Positions 8,753-17,583 are shown, counted from the first letter of the stretch. The stretch is 64,000 bases of DNA from Brachyspira intermedia PWS/A (GCF_000223215.1 NC_017243.1:868001-932000), one strand, 5' to 3'. Numbers and translations: made by a program. Notes: generated by a model from the sequence alone, not told the origin.

Positions 8753-9392
8753 GTAAATTTATTTTGGCACTTATGCTTTCTATCGTTATGCTAATATTAT
8801 GTGCTGCTAATACAAAATCTGAATAAAAAAAATAAAAGTGTCAGATACTGCTTCTATTGATATAAAAGATAATACTTACACTAATATAGATGAATATGTT
8901 ATGGAAACTTTAAATGCTTATAGGGTACATGCTACAAATATCATTGATATAAGCGGAAATAAATATTATATTTCTAGTGTAGATATTCTTAATACTAATG
9001 ATGAAAGTTTTGATGAAAAAAAAGATAAAGAGAATTATATTTATATAAGTATATGGAAATTAAATAATAATAAAGCAAATTTTGTTTCTGGTTTTTATCC
9101 GTATACTATATCTGCTGACTGGATAGGTGATATAGTTTCAGAAGTGAGCAACAATATGCTTGAATTTGTATTAGATCGTTATTCAAAGAAATATTCCTGT
9201 CTTAATTTTTATAAATTTAATATAGTAAAAAAGAATAATACAGTTAATTTTTATCTTACTAACTTTTCAGAAAGAACTTTTAAGATAAATCCTAATACAG
9301 GAGAATTGTCAGCACCTGAATATTTCTTTGATCATGACAATGTTATGATGAATGATATTGGTAAATATTATGAGTATTACAATTTTAATTAA
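8749..9392 (+). pseudogene. Lipoprotein gene split by a frameshift after the signal peptide
   Basis: ATG 8749, overlapping the aroB stop, opens a lipoprotein signal (MSKFILALMLSI, lipobox LILC) that hits TAA at 8824 after 25 residues. The mature part continues in another frame from 8823 to 9392. Adding one A in GAATA (8821-8825) joins them. The only other start for the second part is GTG 8838, with no ribosome-binding site and no signal peptide. The 184-residue mature part is rich in Asn, Tyr and Asp. I recognise no domain. The gene is either inactivated, phase-variable or affected by a sequencing error. Confidence 0.65.
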
Positions 9393-9507
9393 GAAGTAAT
9401 AAAAAGTAAATTTGATTAATGAAAACAAAAAATTATAAACTTAAAAATTTTTAGTATATATCATAAAAATAAGTATGTATATTATAATCTTTAATTAATA
9501 AATAATT

Positions 9508-9547
9508 AAGAGGCATTAACTTTTTTATAAGCTAATGCCTCTTTTTT
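9508..9547 (+). terminator. Terminator, probably bidirectional
   Basis: AAGAGGCATTA pairs perfectly with TAATGCCTCTT around a 14-base loop and is followed by six T on the plus strand. It lies between the convergent lipoprotein and flavodoxin genes. Upstream, 9443-9466 resembles the end of the repeat described at 35949-36363 (AACTTAAAAATTTTTAGTAT). Confidence 0.85.
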
Positions 9548-9568
9548 GTTTTAGGATTTATTTAAAAC

Positions 9569-10000
9569 TTACGCTTTCAATAGGGCTTCACCCAAAGATT
9601 TACATTCATCAACAGCATCATCGTCTGGAGTAAGATTTGTAATGAGTCCATCTTTTACCAAAGAAGCACCTGTATCTTTTACATCATCTTGCCATATTCT
9701 CATCCATTCTCCATCACCCCAATCATAAGAACCGAACAAGGCAACTTTTTTACCTGATAAACTTCCTCTTATAGAATCATAGAAAGGCTGAAATTCTGAT
9801 TCTTCCAAAACTTCAGCTCCCATAGCAGGACAGCCTAAAGCCACTTTTGAATAGTTATTTATATTTGCAGTATCAAAACTAGATACAGGGAAAATATCAG
9901 CTTCTCCTCCGGCATTTTCAATACCTTTCTGTACATTCTGTGCCATAATTTCAGTATTTCCTGTACCGCTCCAATATATTATTGCTATTTTATTATTCAT
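9569..10000 (-). CDS. Short-chain flavodoxin
   Basis: A 143-residue FMN-binding electron carrier. It has the phosphate-binding loop WSGTGNTE near the N-terminus (residues about 9-16), the region GCPAMGAEVLEESEF for one side of the isoalloxazine ring and LFGSYDWGDGEWMR for the other, all characteristic of clostridial-type flavodoxins. The start is the ATG at 10000 (MNNKIAII), eight bases after GGAGG; an in-frame TTG upstream overlaps that site. It follows a DUF3793 gene by 28 bases. Flavodoxin next to DUF3793 is a recurrent pairing in anaerobes, suggesting a shared redox task. It is probably controlled by the operators at 10612-10671. Confidence 0.93.
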   Translation of the reverse strand: MNNKIAIIYWSGTGNTEIMAQNVQKGIENAGGEADIFPVSSFDTANINNYSKVALGCPAMGAEVLEESEFQPFYDSIRGSLSGKKVALFGSYDWGDGEWMRIWQDDVKDTGASLVKDGLITNLTPDDDAVDECKSLGEALLKA

Positions 10001-10028
10001 ATTTGTTACCTCCAATTTGTAATAATTA

Positions 10029-10610
10029 TTAATTTTGAATATACATTTTGTAATCGTCCATTATTTCCAATATACCCTTGCCGTTTAAAAATGTATTTAT
10101 ATAAAAACTTCTGCATTCATTATATCTATTGAATGTTTTTATAGCTTCATTTTTATTATGATACACTTTCCAATATCCTGTATGCAGGCTGTTCTTGCCG
10201 TAATTATTTATAAAGCCGTATATGTCCATAAGAGGATAGCCTAAAAATATTCCTATCTCATGAGGAAAATCTTTATTGTTCTGCATTCTATATTTTAATA
10301 GTTCTATACACTTATACACATCTTTAGCTTCATATCCATAAAGCTCTAAAAAATCGAAAACATCATCATTCAAAATATATTCTTCAAGCCTTTTTTTATT
10401 ATAAACATATACTATAACTTTATTATCATAGTCTTTTATTATAGATACATTTATATTACGGCTGTTTAATATTTTATTGTATGATGCTGCTTTTTTGTAA
10501 ACCTCCTTTTTAGAGCCGTATTGGTATGTAAATATATTAGCTATCTTTATACCTGACAGAGCAGGGGCACAGTGATTTATAATTAACTCATCAAAACTAT
10601 ATTCTTTCAT
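10029..10610 (-). CDS. DUF3793 family protein
   Basis: A 193-residue cytoplasmic protein with the DUF3793 hallmarks HCAPALSGIKIAN at the N-terminus, FPHEIGIFLGYPLMDIYGFI around residue 120, and a Trp-Lys-Val-Tyr motif (TGYWKVY) followed by a cysteine-containing FNRYNECRSFY. The conserved His-Cys and Cys residues suggest a redox or metal role, but the biochemical function of the family is not established to my knowledge. It is upstream of and co-directional with flavodoxin. The -10 hexamer lies only about 9 bases before the ATG, so the mRNA is probably leaderless. Confidence 0.85.
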   Translation of the reverse strand: MKEYSFDELIINHCAPALSGIKIANIFTYQYGSKKEVYKKAASYNKILNSRNINVSIIKDYDNKVIVYVYNKKRLEEYILNDDVFDFLELYGYEAKDVYKCIELLKYRMQNNKDFPHEIGIFLGYPLMDIYGFINNYGKNSLHTGYWKVYHNKNEAIKTFNRYNECRSFYINTFLNGKGILEIMDDYKMYIQN

Positions 10611-10611
10611 T

Positions 10612-10671
10612 GTTAGAGTATTCTAACATATAATTTTAGAATTGTCAATACTTTTGTTAGTATATTCTAAC
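10612..10671 (-). promoter_or_regulatory. Promoter with two 16-bp operators before DUF3793-flavodoxin
   Basis: On the minus strand TTGACA (10643-10648) and TAGAAT (10620-10625) are 17 bases apart. Two near-identical palindromes, GTTAGAGTATTCTAAC (10612-10627) and GTTAGTATATTCTAAC (10656-10671), flank the promoter. The first contains the -10 hexamer and the second lies just upstream of -35. This layout is typical of a dimeric repressor that blocks polymerase, possibly with looping. No regulator gene is adjacent. Confidence 0.8.
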
Positions 10672-10710
10672 TTTTTTAAATGCTTTTATTTTAATAATTT
10701 TATAAATATA

Positions 10711-11640
10711 TTAAAATTGTATAAAACTTACTATGATGCAGAATATTAAAGACATTATTATCTGCAATGACAAGAATCCTGATAGAAATTTATTAACTTT
10801 TTTATCATTCGTATACATTAATAATATAAAAGGTGAGGGTGATAGAAAATATATAATCATAGATTTAACAAATATAGAATTAACAGTTATTATTTTAGAT
10901 ATTACAAATAAAATTAATGATATTAATACAGCCATTGTAGCGAATCTTATAAAAAATAATTTAATAGCCTTTTTTAATATATCAATTTCAAATTCAAGTT
11001 CTGCCCCTATACATAATAATATCATAGGAGATAAAGGCTCTGTCAAAAAAGATATTATTCTATTGTAAGTGCCGGATAAATTTGAATTATCTATCTTTTC
11101 ACCCAAATTGAATAATGCTCCTATTATACCTAATATAAGGCTTATTATTATTGGGCTTTTTATTATAGAGTTTATTACTTGCTTTGTACTTTGCTTTTTA
11201 CCTGATATCAAAGTCAAACCTGTTGTAACTACAGTAAAAACAAATATATTATTTACCATATCCATTTGTATTATTTGAAATAGATTTTCCTTGCCTATAA
11301 TCATATTAAGTATAGCTAATGCAAACATTCCGCTTTCAATACAGGTATTAGTATATGGTACATATTTTTTTATATCGTCGCTGAATAATGGTTTAAACAA
11401 GAAACCTAATAAATACGCTGAAAATATTATTATAAATCCTGCTACTATTAATACTATAGAATCTTTATTGAATGTGCCATGAATAAGTATATTAAAAAAA
11501 GTAAATGGAAGAAATAAATTCACTGCTAAATTTTTTATAGTTTTTATTCCTTCATTGCTTATTATATTAGTATGTTTTAATATTTTACCGAAGGCTATTA
11601 AAATGAATATTGGAAGTATTAATTCTATAATAGTATACAT
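10711..11640 (-). CDS. AEC family transporter
   Basis: A 309-residue integral membrane protein with about ten hydrophobic helices in two halves, matching the auxin efflux carrier (AEC)/malate permease family. The N-terminal IIELILPIFILIAFGKILK and IKTIKNLAVNLFLPFTFFNIL segments are typical, as is SPMILLCIGAELEF near the centre. AEC members export or import organic anions. The substrate here is unknown. The start at 11640 has only a weak GGAT upstream. It stands alone on the minus strand and is divergent from htpG. Confidence 0.85.
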   Translation of the reverse strand: MYTIIELILPIFILIAFGKILKHTNIISNEGIKTIKNLAVNLFLPFTFFNILIHGTFNKDSIVLIVAGFIIIFSAYLLGFLFKPLFSDDIKKYVPYTNTCIESGMFALAILNMIIGKENLFQIIQMDMVNNIFVFTVVTTGLTLISGKKQSTKQVINSIIKSPIIISLILGIIGALFNLGEKIDNSNLSGTYNRIISFLTEPLSPMILLCIGAELEFEIDILKKAIKLFFIRFATMAVLISLILFVISKIITVNSIFVKSMIIYFLSPSPFILLMYTNDKKVNKFLSGFLSLQIIMSLIFCIIVSFIQF

Positions 11641-11832
11641 TTTTGAATCCGTTTATTAATATAATGTCTGTATTATTATAGCATGAAAATAATCAATTTA
11701 ATATTATATTTTACTAAAATATTATTATGATAGTTTATATATTAAAATAGTTGATTTTTTTATTATTTGTTATATTATATATTAATTCAATTTTTAGACT
11801 TTATATATTCACTTTAATACTTTTATATTTAA

Positions 11833-11848
11833 TCTTTAACCGTAAAGA
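11833..11848. promoter_or_regulatory. Dyad in the htpG leader
   Basis: TCTTTA-ACCG-TAAAGA forms a perfect 6-bp inverted repeat around a 4-base loop, 32 bases before the htpG start codon. No CIRCE element (HrcA site) is present. The dyad could be an operator or an RNA hairpin in the leader. Confidence 0.35.
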
Positions 11849-11879
11849 ATTTTAAATTAATTAAACGAAGGAGTTTATT

Positions 11880-13799
11880 ATGGCAGAAAAACAAATACTT
11901 AATTTTGAAGCCGAAACTAAACAAATATTAAATTTAATGGTGCATTCTATATACACTCATAAGGAAATATTTTTAAGAGAGCTTATATCAAATGCAAGTG
12001 ATGCTTTGGATAAGGCAAGATTTGAATCTATAACAAACACAGATAAATACACAGATATAGATAATTTAAGAATAAAAATAGAAGTAGATGAGCAAAATAG
12101 AACATTAACTATAAAAGATAACGGAATCGGTATGACAAGAGAGGACGTTATTAATAATATAGGTTCTATTGCAAGAAGCGGAACTAAAGCATTTTTAGAA
12201 AAAATACAAAAGGATAAAGAGGCATCAAAGGAAAGCGGAATAGATTTGATAGGACAATTCGGAGTAGGATTTTATTCTGCATTTATGGTTGCTGATGATA
12301 TAGTAATAGAAACAAAGCATGTTGATAGTGAAAAAGGCGTTCGTTGGGAGAGTAATGGAGATGGTTCTTACTCTATAGAAGATATTGATAAACAAGATAG
12401 AGGAACTACTATAACATTAAAGCTGAAAGGAAAAGATGAAAAGTTAGAAGAAGACGGTTTTGTTGATGATGATTACTGTAACAGATACACTTTAGAGAGT
12501 TTAATACATAAATATTCAAACTATGTTCATTATCCTATAGTTATGGATATGCCTATACCTAAAAAAGAGGAAAACGAAGTTCAGCAATACGAAGAAAAAA
12601 CTATTAACTCTATGATTAGTATTTGGCAGAAATCAAAAAGCGATGTTAAACCTGAAGAGTATAATGAGTTTTATAAAGAGCATTTCCATGATTATGCAGA
12701 ACCTTTTGAAGTTATACATACAAAGGCTGAAGGTACTATAGAATATACAGCACTTTTATTCATACCTTCAAGAGCTCCTTTCAATTTCCTACATCCAGAT
12801 TTTGAAAGAGGATTAGAGCTTTATTCTAGAAATGTATTTATAATGAGCAAGTGTAAAGATTTGCTTCCTGAATATTTAAAATTTGTTAGAGGTTTGGTTG
12901 ATTCTCCTGACTTCTCACTCAATATTTCAAGAGAGATTTTACAGCATAGCACTCAATTAAAAAGAATAGCTTCTAATGTTGAAAAGAAAATTTTAGATGC
13001 TTTAGAAAATATACTTAAAAATGACAGAAAGAGATATGAGAAATTCTTTAAAGAGTTTGGTGAATCTATAAAAATAGGAATATATTCAGATTTCAGCAAA
13101 AAAGATAAATTAGCTAATCTTTTATTATTCCAATCTTCAAATACAGCTGATGATGAATATACAACATTAGCAGAGTATAAATCAAGAATGAAAGAAGGTC
13201 AGGAGTATATATATTATGCTGCTGCTAAGGACAAATCTGCTATAGAAAAACTTCCTCATATGGAAGGTATGAAAGATAAAGGATATGAGGTTCTTTATTT
13301 CACTGACAGAGTAGATGAATTTATGATTACTATGATGAAAGAGTTTGACGGTACTAAACTTCATTCTATACTTCAGGCTGATAATAATGATTCTGAAAAT
13401 AAAGATGAAAATAAAGAATCTGCTAATAAAGATATACTTAATGCTATAAAAGATGTATTAGGTGCAGATAGAGTTGCTGAGGTAAGAGAAACTAACAGAC
13501 TTAAAGAAAGTGTTGTATGTTTATCTAATAAAGAAGATTCTATCAGCTTTAATATGGCTAAAGTTCTTGCTGAAACAGGCAATAATATGTTTGGAATGAA
13601 GCCTGAAAGAGTATTAGAGATTAATACTTCTCATGAGGTTTTCAAAGCTATGGAAAAAGAATATCAGGCTAATAAAGTTTCAGAAACATTTAAAGAATAC
13701 AGCGAACTTCTTTATGATGAAGCTTGTATACTTGAGGGACTTCCTCTTGAAGATCCTAAATTATTTGCAAGCAGAATGAGTAAATTAATGCTTAAATAA
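11880..13799 (+). CDS. htpG: Molecular chaperone HtpG (Hsp90)
   Basis: A 639-residue ATP-dependent cytosolic chaperone. The GHKL ATPase motifs are in order: EIFLRELISNASDALDK (N box), IKDNGIGMT (G1) and IGQFGVGFYSAFMVAD (G2), plus the catalytic-loop region SRAPFNFLHP in the middle domain and the C-terminal dimerisation region. Length and order match HtpG. A short Asp/Glu/Lys/Asn-rich insert (about residues 501-518) lies between the middle and C-terminal domains. The ATG has AAGGAG 8 bases upstream. It is monocistronic, with a terminator at 13847. Confidence 0.97.
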   Translation: MAEKQILNFEAETKQILNLMVHSIYTHKEIFLRELISNASDALDKARFESITNTDKYTDIDNLRIKIEVDEQNRTLTIKDNGIGMTREDVINNIGSIARSGTKAFLEKIQKDKEASKESGIDLIGQFGVGFYSAFMVADDIVIETKHVDSEKGVRWESNGDGSYSIEDIDKQDRGTTITLKLKGKDEKLEEDGFVDDDYCNRYTLESLIHKYSNYVHYPIVMDMPIPKKEENEVQQYEEKTINSMISIWQKSKSDVKPEEYNEFYKEHFHDYAEPFEVIHTKAEGTIEYTALLFIPSRAPFNFLHPDFERGLELYSRNVFIMSKCKDLLPEYLKFVRGLVDSPDFSLNISREILQHSTQLKRIASNVEKKILDALENILKNDRKRYEKFFKEFGESIKIGIYSDFSKKDKLANLLLFQSSNTADDEYTTLAEYKSRMKEGQEYIYYAAAKDKSAIEKLPHMEGMKDKGYEVLYFTDRVDEFMITMMKEFDGTKLHSILQADNNDSENKDENKESANKDILNAIKDVLGADRVAEVRETNRLKESVVCLSNKEDSISFNMAKVLAETGNNMFGMKPERVLEINTSHEVFKAMEKEYQANKVSETFKEYSELLYDEACILEGLPLEDPKLFASRMSKLMLK

Positions 13800-13846
13800 T
13801 GATTGTTGATATAGTTTAATTAACATAATAACGATAAAAAATATTA

Positions 13847-13880
13847 AAAGGGCTGTATTAAAAATGCAGTCCTTTTTATT
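13847..13880 (+). terminator. htpG terminator
   Basis: AAAGGGCTGTATT pairs with AATGCAGTCCTTT (13 bp including two G-U pairs) and leads into a T-rich tract. Confidence 0.85.
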
Positions 13881-13905
13881 TAAATTTTATACCTAAACAA
13901 AACTT

Positions 13906-13980
13906 GGGCGGGCATGCTTTTATTTGTAAATGAAGTTTAAAATATGTATAGAAATCATAAAAATCTATAGGGCGGGGAAT
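13906..13980. repeat. G-rich intergenic repeat, copy A
   Basis: GGGCGGGCATGC is followed about 58 bases later by ATAGGGCGGGGAATG in an otherwise AT-rich gap. A second copy with the same layout lies at 35314-35403. Each copy carries four G3 tracts on one strand. Its function is unknown. Confidence 0.6.
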
Positions 13981-14041
13981 GTATTTCAATTAAAAAAGAA
14001 ATTAGATTAAAATATAATATATTTTTTATCTATATTTATTT

Positions 14042-14467
14042 TTAGTCATCAAATTTCTGTCCTAAAAGCTGACCATTGCTTGCATCTATATAAAGCTCCA
14101 TCATATTATTAAGTTTTACTTCATATAGATTCCATTTCTTTTTTATTTTTGTTATTACGGTATTAGGATAAGTTTTTGAAACTGTATTTGCTACAGGCTG
14201 AGGCAATATATTTGAAGGTAATGCCGTATAATTTCCATCTATTTCTTTTAATTCTCCGTTTCTAAAGAATTCCATTTCGACACCGTTATCCAATGCAATT
14301 TCATATTTTTTTCTATCTATTTCAGCATACATTATAGAAGAATTTGGAAAGAAAGCATTTATAAATTGCAGTATATTATTTGGAAGCTGATTAGGTGCTA
14401 TATATATATCATCAGCATATACAGTAATTACTGCAATAAAAAATAAAAGTATTGTTTTTTTTATCAT
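14042..14467 (-). CDS. PepSY-like secreted protein (copy 1)
   Basis: A 141-residue exported protein with a cleavable signal (MIKKTILLFFIAVITVYA) and two PepSY-like repeats of the beta-lactamase-inhibitor-like type (PF11396). Repeat 1 covers about residues 26-80 (LPNNILQFINAFFPNSSIMYAE, then YEIALDNGVEMEF) and repeat 2 about 85-140 (LPQPVANTVSKTYPNTVITKI, then YEVKLNNMMELYID). It is probably periplasmic. The family is common in Bacteroidetes and spirochaetes but its role is not established. It is 14 bases downstream of a paralogue. The start has GGGG 5 bases upstream. Confidence 0.85.
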   Translation of the reverse strand: MIKKTILLFFIAVITVYADDIYIAPNQLPNNILQFINAFFPNSSIMYAEIDRKKYEIALDNGVEMEFFRNGELKEIDGNYTALPSNILPQPVANTVSKTYPNTVITKIKKKWNLYEVKLNNMMELYIDASNGQLLGQKFDD

Positions 14468-14481
14468 ATATCCCCTTCAAA

Positions 14482-14895
14482 TTAATCTGGTACTTTTTGC
14501 CCTATTAGCATTCCTGCAAAATCTATGAATATATTTATATAATTATCTAAACTTATTACATACATATTCCATCTTTTCTTTATATTTATAATTGCTGCAT
14601 TAGGATTCGTTTTTCTTACAGTATTTAATACTTTTTTATCTATAAAGTTTATTGGTATAGGAGATGAATTTCCGCTTACTTCCTGCCAATATCCGTCCAA
14701 ATCAAAATGTATTATTATATCATCATTGAATATTACTTCATAAAATTCGTTTGTTTTAACTATATTGATTATATTATTATAGTTAAAATAATCGTTTATG
14801 AATTTAACTGACTTTTCAGGAAGTAGATTATCGTATGAAAATAAAGCCATACAAATAAGAATAAATAATAATGTAGCTGTTAATACTCTGTTCAT
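14482..14895 (-). CDS. PepSY-like secreted protein (copy 2)
   Basis: A tandem paralogue of the gene at 14042-14467, with a signal peptide (MNRVLTATLLFILICMALFS) and two PepSY-like repeats (LPEKSVKFINDYFN and YEVIFNDDIIIHF; then VLNTVRKTNPNAAIINI and YVISLDNYINIFID). I start it at the ATG at 14895, which begins the signal peptide. An in-frame TTG 54 bases upstream would add an unlikely N-terminal extension. No ribosome-binding site is visible before 14895. The two copies share the C-terminal (L)GQK motif and presumably a role in the envelope. Confidence 0.8.
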   Translation of the reverse strand: MNRVLTATLLFILICMALFSYDNLLPEKSVKFINDYFNYNNIINIVKTNEFYEVIFNDDIIIHFDLDGYWQEVSGNSSPIPINFIDKKVLNTVRKTNPNAAIINIKKRWNMYVISLDNYINIFIDFAGMLIGQKVPD

Positions 14896-15043
14896 TTTAC
14901 ATAATTTAATACTATATTGAAAATATAACAAAAATTTTATAAATATCAATAAAAATAATTAATTAAAAAAATGAAAATGAACTAGAAATTAATGTAAAAT
15001 GGTATAAAATATTAACAGGTATAATTTGTTAATGGAATGTTAT

Positions 15044-16480
15044 ATGATAGTAGATTTAAAAAAATATTCTTTAATAGATTGGCAGCAAATAAAGACTAAT
15101 ATTGACAGCATAAAAGATATGCATCTCGATATTATTATCATTAATGAAGATGGTATATTGAGTGTAATACCTTATGAAAAGATAGAAGATGTTTTATTTC
15201 CATTAGACGGATCAGAATATATTAAGAAATCTTCAATCTATGTGGATAAATCATTAATTTCAATAATTGGTAAACAGGTAACTATAGATTTAAATAAACA
15301 GCATGCTGATATACATGATATCAATATTTTTTATTCACTCTATAAAAACTGCAGATTTGAAACTGATAAAGACTATTATGAGACACATTTTAATGAATTA
15401 ATATCTATAAGAAATATAGAAAGGATAGATTATTTAAAAGAATTATTTAATAAATTAAGATTATTTACAACCCAAAATAAGGTAGATTTGGAATTAGCAA
15501 AATTAATAGGAAATATTTTAACAGATATAGGTATTATAGAGAGATTAAATTTGATATACCATTTGAATTATATAAAGCAGAATAACATATCTGATTTAAA
15601 AAATTATCAAAATGTTAAGAAAGATGATCTTCTTTTTGCTGATATTATAGGAACTATAGTTAACTTGTTAGAGAAAGAATATAGTGATATTTCTATATTT
15701 CACAGTATTTCTTCATTTACAGATGATAATGTAATATGCCATAGCAATAGAGTATTTGTTATGATGGTTGAGTTTTTATATTATTATAATGAGGAAATAT
15801 CTAGAGGTGTTGCTTCCAAATTAAGAGTAGATTATAAAAAGAAATATTATTCATATTATAATGAAATAGGTAAAAAATATAATATACTCACCAAAGCAGA
15901 TAGAATAGAAGATATATCAAAAGTAGGATTTAGAAAAATAGAACAAAATGAAATTAAATATTATGCCAGAGCTGCTTTTTGGCATGATATAGCACTTGTT
16001 GATGTTCTTCCTAATATTCCTATTGTTAGTAATAATGAAGGAGATAATCATGCTGTATTAGGATTTAATTTGCTTAAATACTGTATGGCACAGAATGAAT
16101 ATACTTATGCTACAGTAGGACTTCATCATGAATATTATGGAAACGGATACGGTATATTTACAAATATGTATAATAAGCAGTTTGCAAATAAGACTTATAA
16201 TAATATAGAAAATATATTAACTTATGATTCAAATGATATTGAGAATTTAACTGCATTGTCATATTTTCCTGCTAAGGCATTAGAAATAGTGGATTCTTAT
16301 GATAGTTTATACATGAATATTTCTAAGACTGGTACAGGAAATATTGCTAATGAAGTAATTTCTTATATGTATGAGAATTTTTTAGGATATAATATAAAGA
16401 TAGACCCTGTAATTTTCTATATATTTATTAAATATTTAGAAAAAGTAAGAGGGGCTTATATATTTGATTGTCCTTTATAA
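15044..16480 (+). CDS. Degenerate HD-GYP-domain protein
   Basis: A protein of about 478 residues. The C-terminal half retains the HD-GYP order: CHSNRV, FWHDIALVD, NHAVLGFNLLKYC, VGLHHEYYGNGYG and VDSYDSL. The metal-binding His/Asp residues are kept. The HDIGK lysine is lost (HDIAL) and GYP reads GYG, so cyclic-di-GMP phosphodiesterase activity is doubtful. It may be a sensor or a degenerate enzyme. The N-terminal 200 residues match no domain I recognise. A TATAAT at 15020-15025 lies close upstream. ATG 15044 (MIVDLKK) follows GGAA and is preferred; ATG 15032 is the alternative. The next gene is a sigma factor. Confidence 0.75.
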   Translation: MIVDLKKYSLIDWQQIKTNIDSIKDMHLDIIIINEDGILSVIPYEKIEDVLFPLDGSEYIKKSSIYVDKSLISIIGKQVTIDLNKQHADIHDINIFYSLYKNCRFETDKDYYETHFNELISIRNIERIDYLKELFNKLRLFTTQNKVDLELAKLIGNILTDIGIIERLNLIYHLNYIKQNNISDLKNYQNVKKDDLLFADIIGTIVNLLEKEYSDISIFHSISSFTDDNVICHSNRVFVMMVEFLYYYNEEISRGVASKLRVDYKKKYYSYYNEIGKKYNILTKADRIEDISKVGFRKIEQNEIKYYARAAFWHDIALVDVLPNIPIVSNNEGDNHAVLGFNLLKYCMAQNEYTYATVGLHHEYYGNGYGIFTNMYNKQFANKTYNNIENILTYDSNDIENLTALSYFPAKALEIVDSYDSLYMNISKTGTGNIANEVISYMYENFLGYNIKIDPVIFYIFIKYLEKVRGAYIFDCPL

Positions 16481-16499
16481 TTAAATATTTATTATATAC

Positions 16500-16527
16500 T
16501 TGACAATTTATAAAAATCTTATATCCT
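16500..16527 (+). promoter_or_regulatory. Probable promoter of the sigma factor gene
   Basis: TTGACA (16500-16505) and TATCCT (16522-16527) are 16 bases apart. The predicted transcript would start near 16534, leaving about 26 bases of leader with an AGGGA ribosome-binding site before the ATT at 16560. Confidence 0.55.
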
Positions 16528-16559
16528 AATAGTAATGTTTTTTTGTTTTAGGGAAAGTA

Positions 16560-17489
16560 ATTGTTAAAAAAGATATTAATCAAGAGTATAAGGGACCTGT
16601 TAGCGTATATTTAAAGCAAATAGGTGAAATAAGAAGACTCACTAAAGAAGAAGAACTTGATTTATGGCAGCGTCTGGAAGTTTGCCGAGAGAATAGAGCA
16701 GCATTAGAAAATAATGATGATGAAGAGTCTTTAAAGAAAATAGAAGAGATAGATAAAGAAATAGATTCTATACAGCATAAGCTTGTAAAATCTAATTTAA
16801 GGCTTGTTATAAGTATAGCTAAGAGATATTATAATAGTGGAGTACCTTTTATTGATATTATAGATGAGGGAAACATAGGGCTTATAGAGGCTGTTAAAAG
16901 ATTTGAATATAAAAAAGGATTCAAATTTTCTACTTATGGCGTTTGGTGGATAAAACAGAGCATAGTTAAAGAAATATCAAGCAAAAGACATATTATAAGA
17001 TTCCCTATGCATATAGCAAGACTTATAAAAAAGAGCATACAAACATCAAAAACACTTACTCAGAAATTAGGCAGAGAACCTACAATAGATGAAATATCTA
17101 AAGAAATGAAAATAGATAGAAAAACTTTATCTTACATTATGATATTTACTCAGGATACTGCCAGTGTTGATTCTTTTTTCAGAAATTCTGATAATAATGA
17201 TATGACTTCTATAATAGAAGATAAAAATTTCCCATCTCCGCATCAAAAAGCATTTATGGATAGTTTGAGAGATACTTTGACAGAAGCCCTTAAATGTTTA
17301 GATGAAAAAGAGAGAACAGTTATCATATCAAGATACGGATTATATGGAAAAGAGGCTAAAACTCTTGAAGATACTGGGAAAGAATTGAATATCACAAGGG
17401 AAAGAGTAAGACAGATTCAGATAAAAGCCATAAAGAAACTTGCAGGACTTAATTTATCTAAAGAATTAAAAAGTTTCTTATGGGATTAA
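16560..17489 (+). CDS. Sigma-70 family factor (RpoD/RpoS-like), apparent ATT start
   Basis: A group 2-type sigma factor of about 309 residues lacking region 1.1. Visible parts are region 1.2 (GPVSVYLKQIGEIRRLTKEEE), region 2 (LVKSNLRLVISIAKRYY, then FIDIIDEGNIGLIEAVKRFE and the promoter-melting FSTYGVWWIKQSI), region 3 (LGREPTIDEISKEM) and region 4 (LDEKERTVIISRYGL, then NITRERVRQIQIKAIKKL). The reading frame opens at 16536, and no ATG, GTG or TTG lies before region 1.2. ATT at 16560 sits 6 bases after AGGGA and is the best start. ATG 17007 would delete regions 1.2 and 2. Alternatively, a T7-to-T6 change at 16538-16544 would bring ATG 16535 into frame. Confidence 0.85.
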   Translation: MVKKDINQEYKGPVSVYLKQIGEIRRLTKEEELDLWQRLEVCRENRAALENNDDEESLKKIEEIDKEIDSIQHKLVKSNLRLVISIAKRYYNSGVPFIDIIDEGNIGLIEAVKRFEYKKGFKFSTYGVWWIKQSIVKEISSKRHIIRFPMHIARLIKKSIQTSKTLTQKLGREPTIDEISKEMKIDRKTLSYIMIFTQDTASVDSFFRNSDNNDMTSIIEDKNFPSPHQKAFMDSLRDTLTEALKCLDEKERTVIISRYGLYGKEAKTLEDTGKELNITRERVRQIQIKAIKKLAGLNLSKELKSFLWD

Positions 17490-17583
17490 ATAATTTTCAT
17501 TTTATAATTATATTTTTTTATTAAACAATTTATATTTTTACCGAAAAATTAATATAATAAAATATAATCATGGATGGGAATTT

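Noticed and set aside
11700-11879. CIRCE (HrcA) element upstream of htpG
   Set aside because: No TTAGCACTC-N9-GAGTGCTAA-like sequence is present. Only the shorter TCTTTA/TAAAGA dyad is seen.
17007-17489. Sigma factor starting at ATG 17007
   Set aside because: The frame extends upstream through regions 1.2 and 2 to 16560. Starting at 17007 would remove the core-binding and -10 recognition regions.
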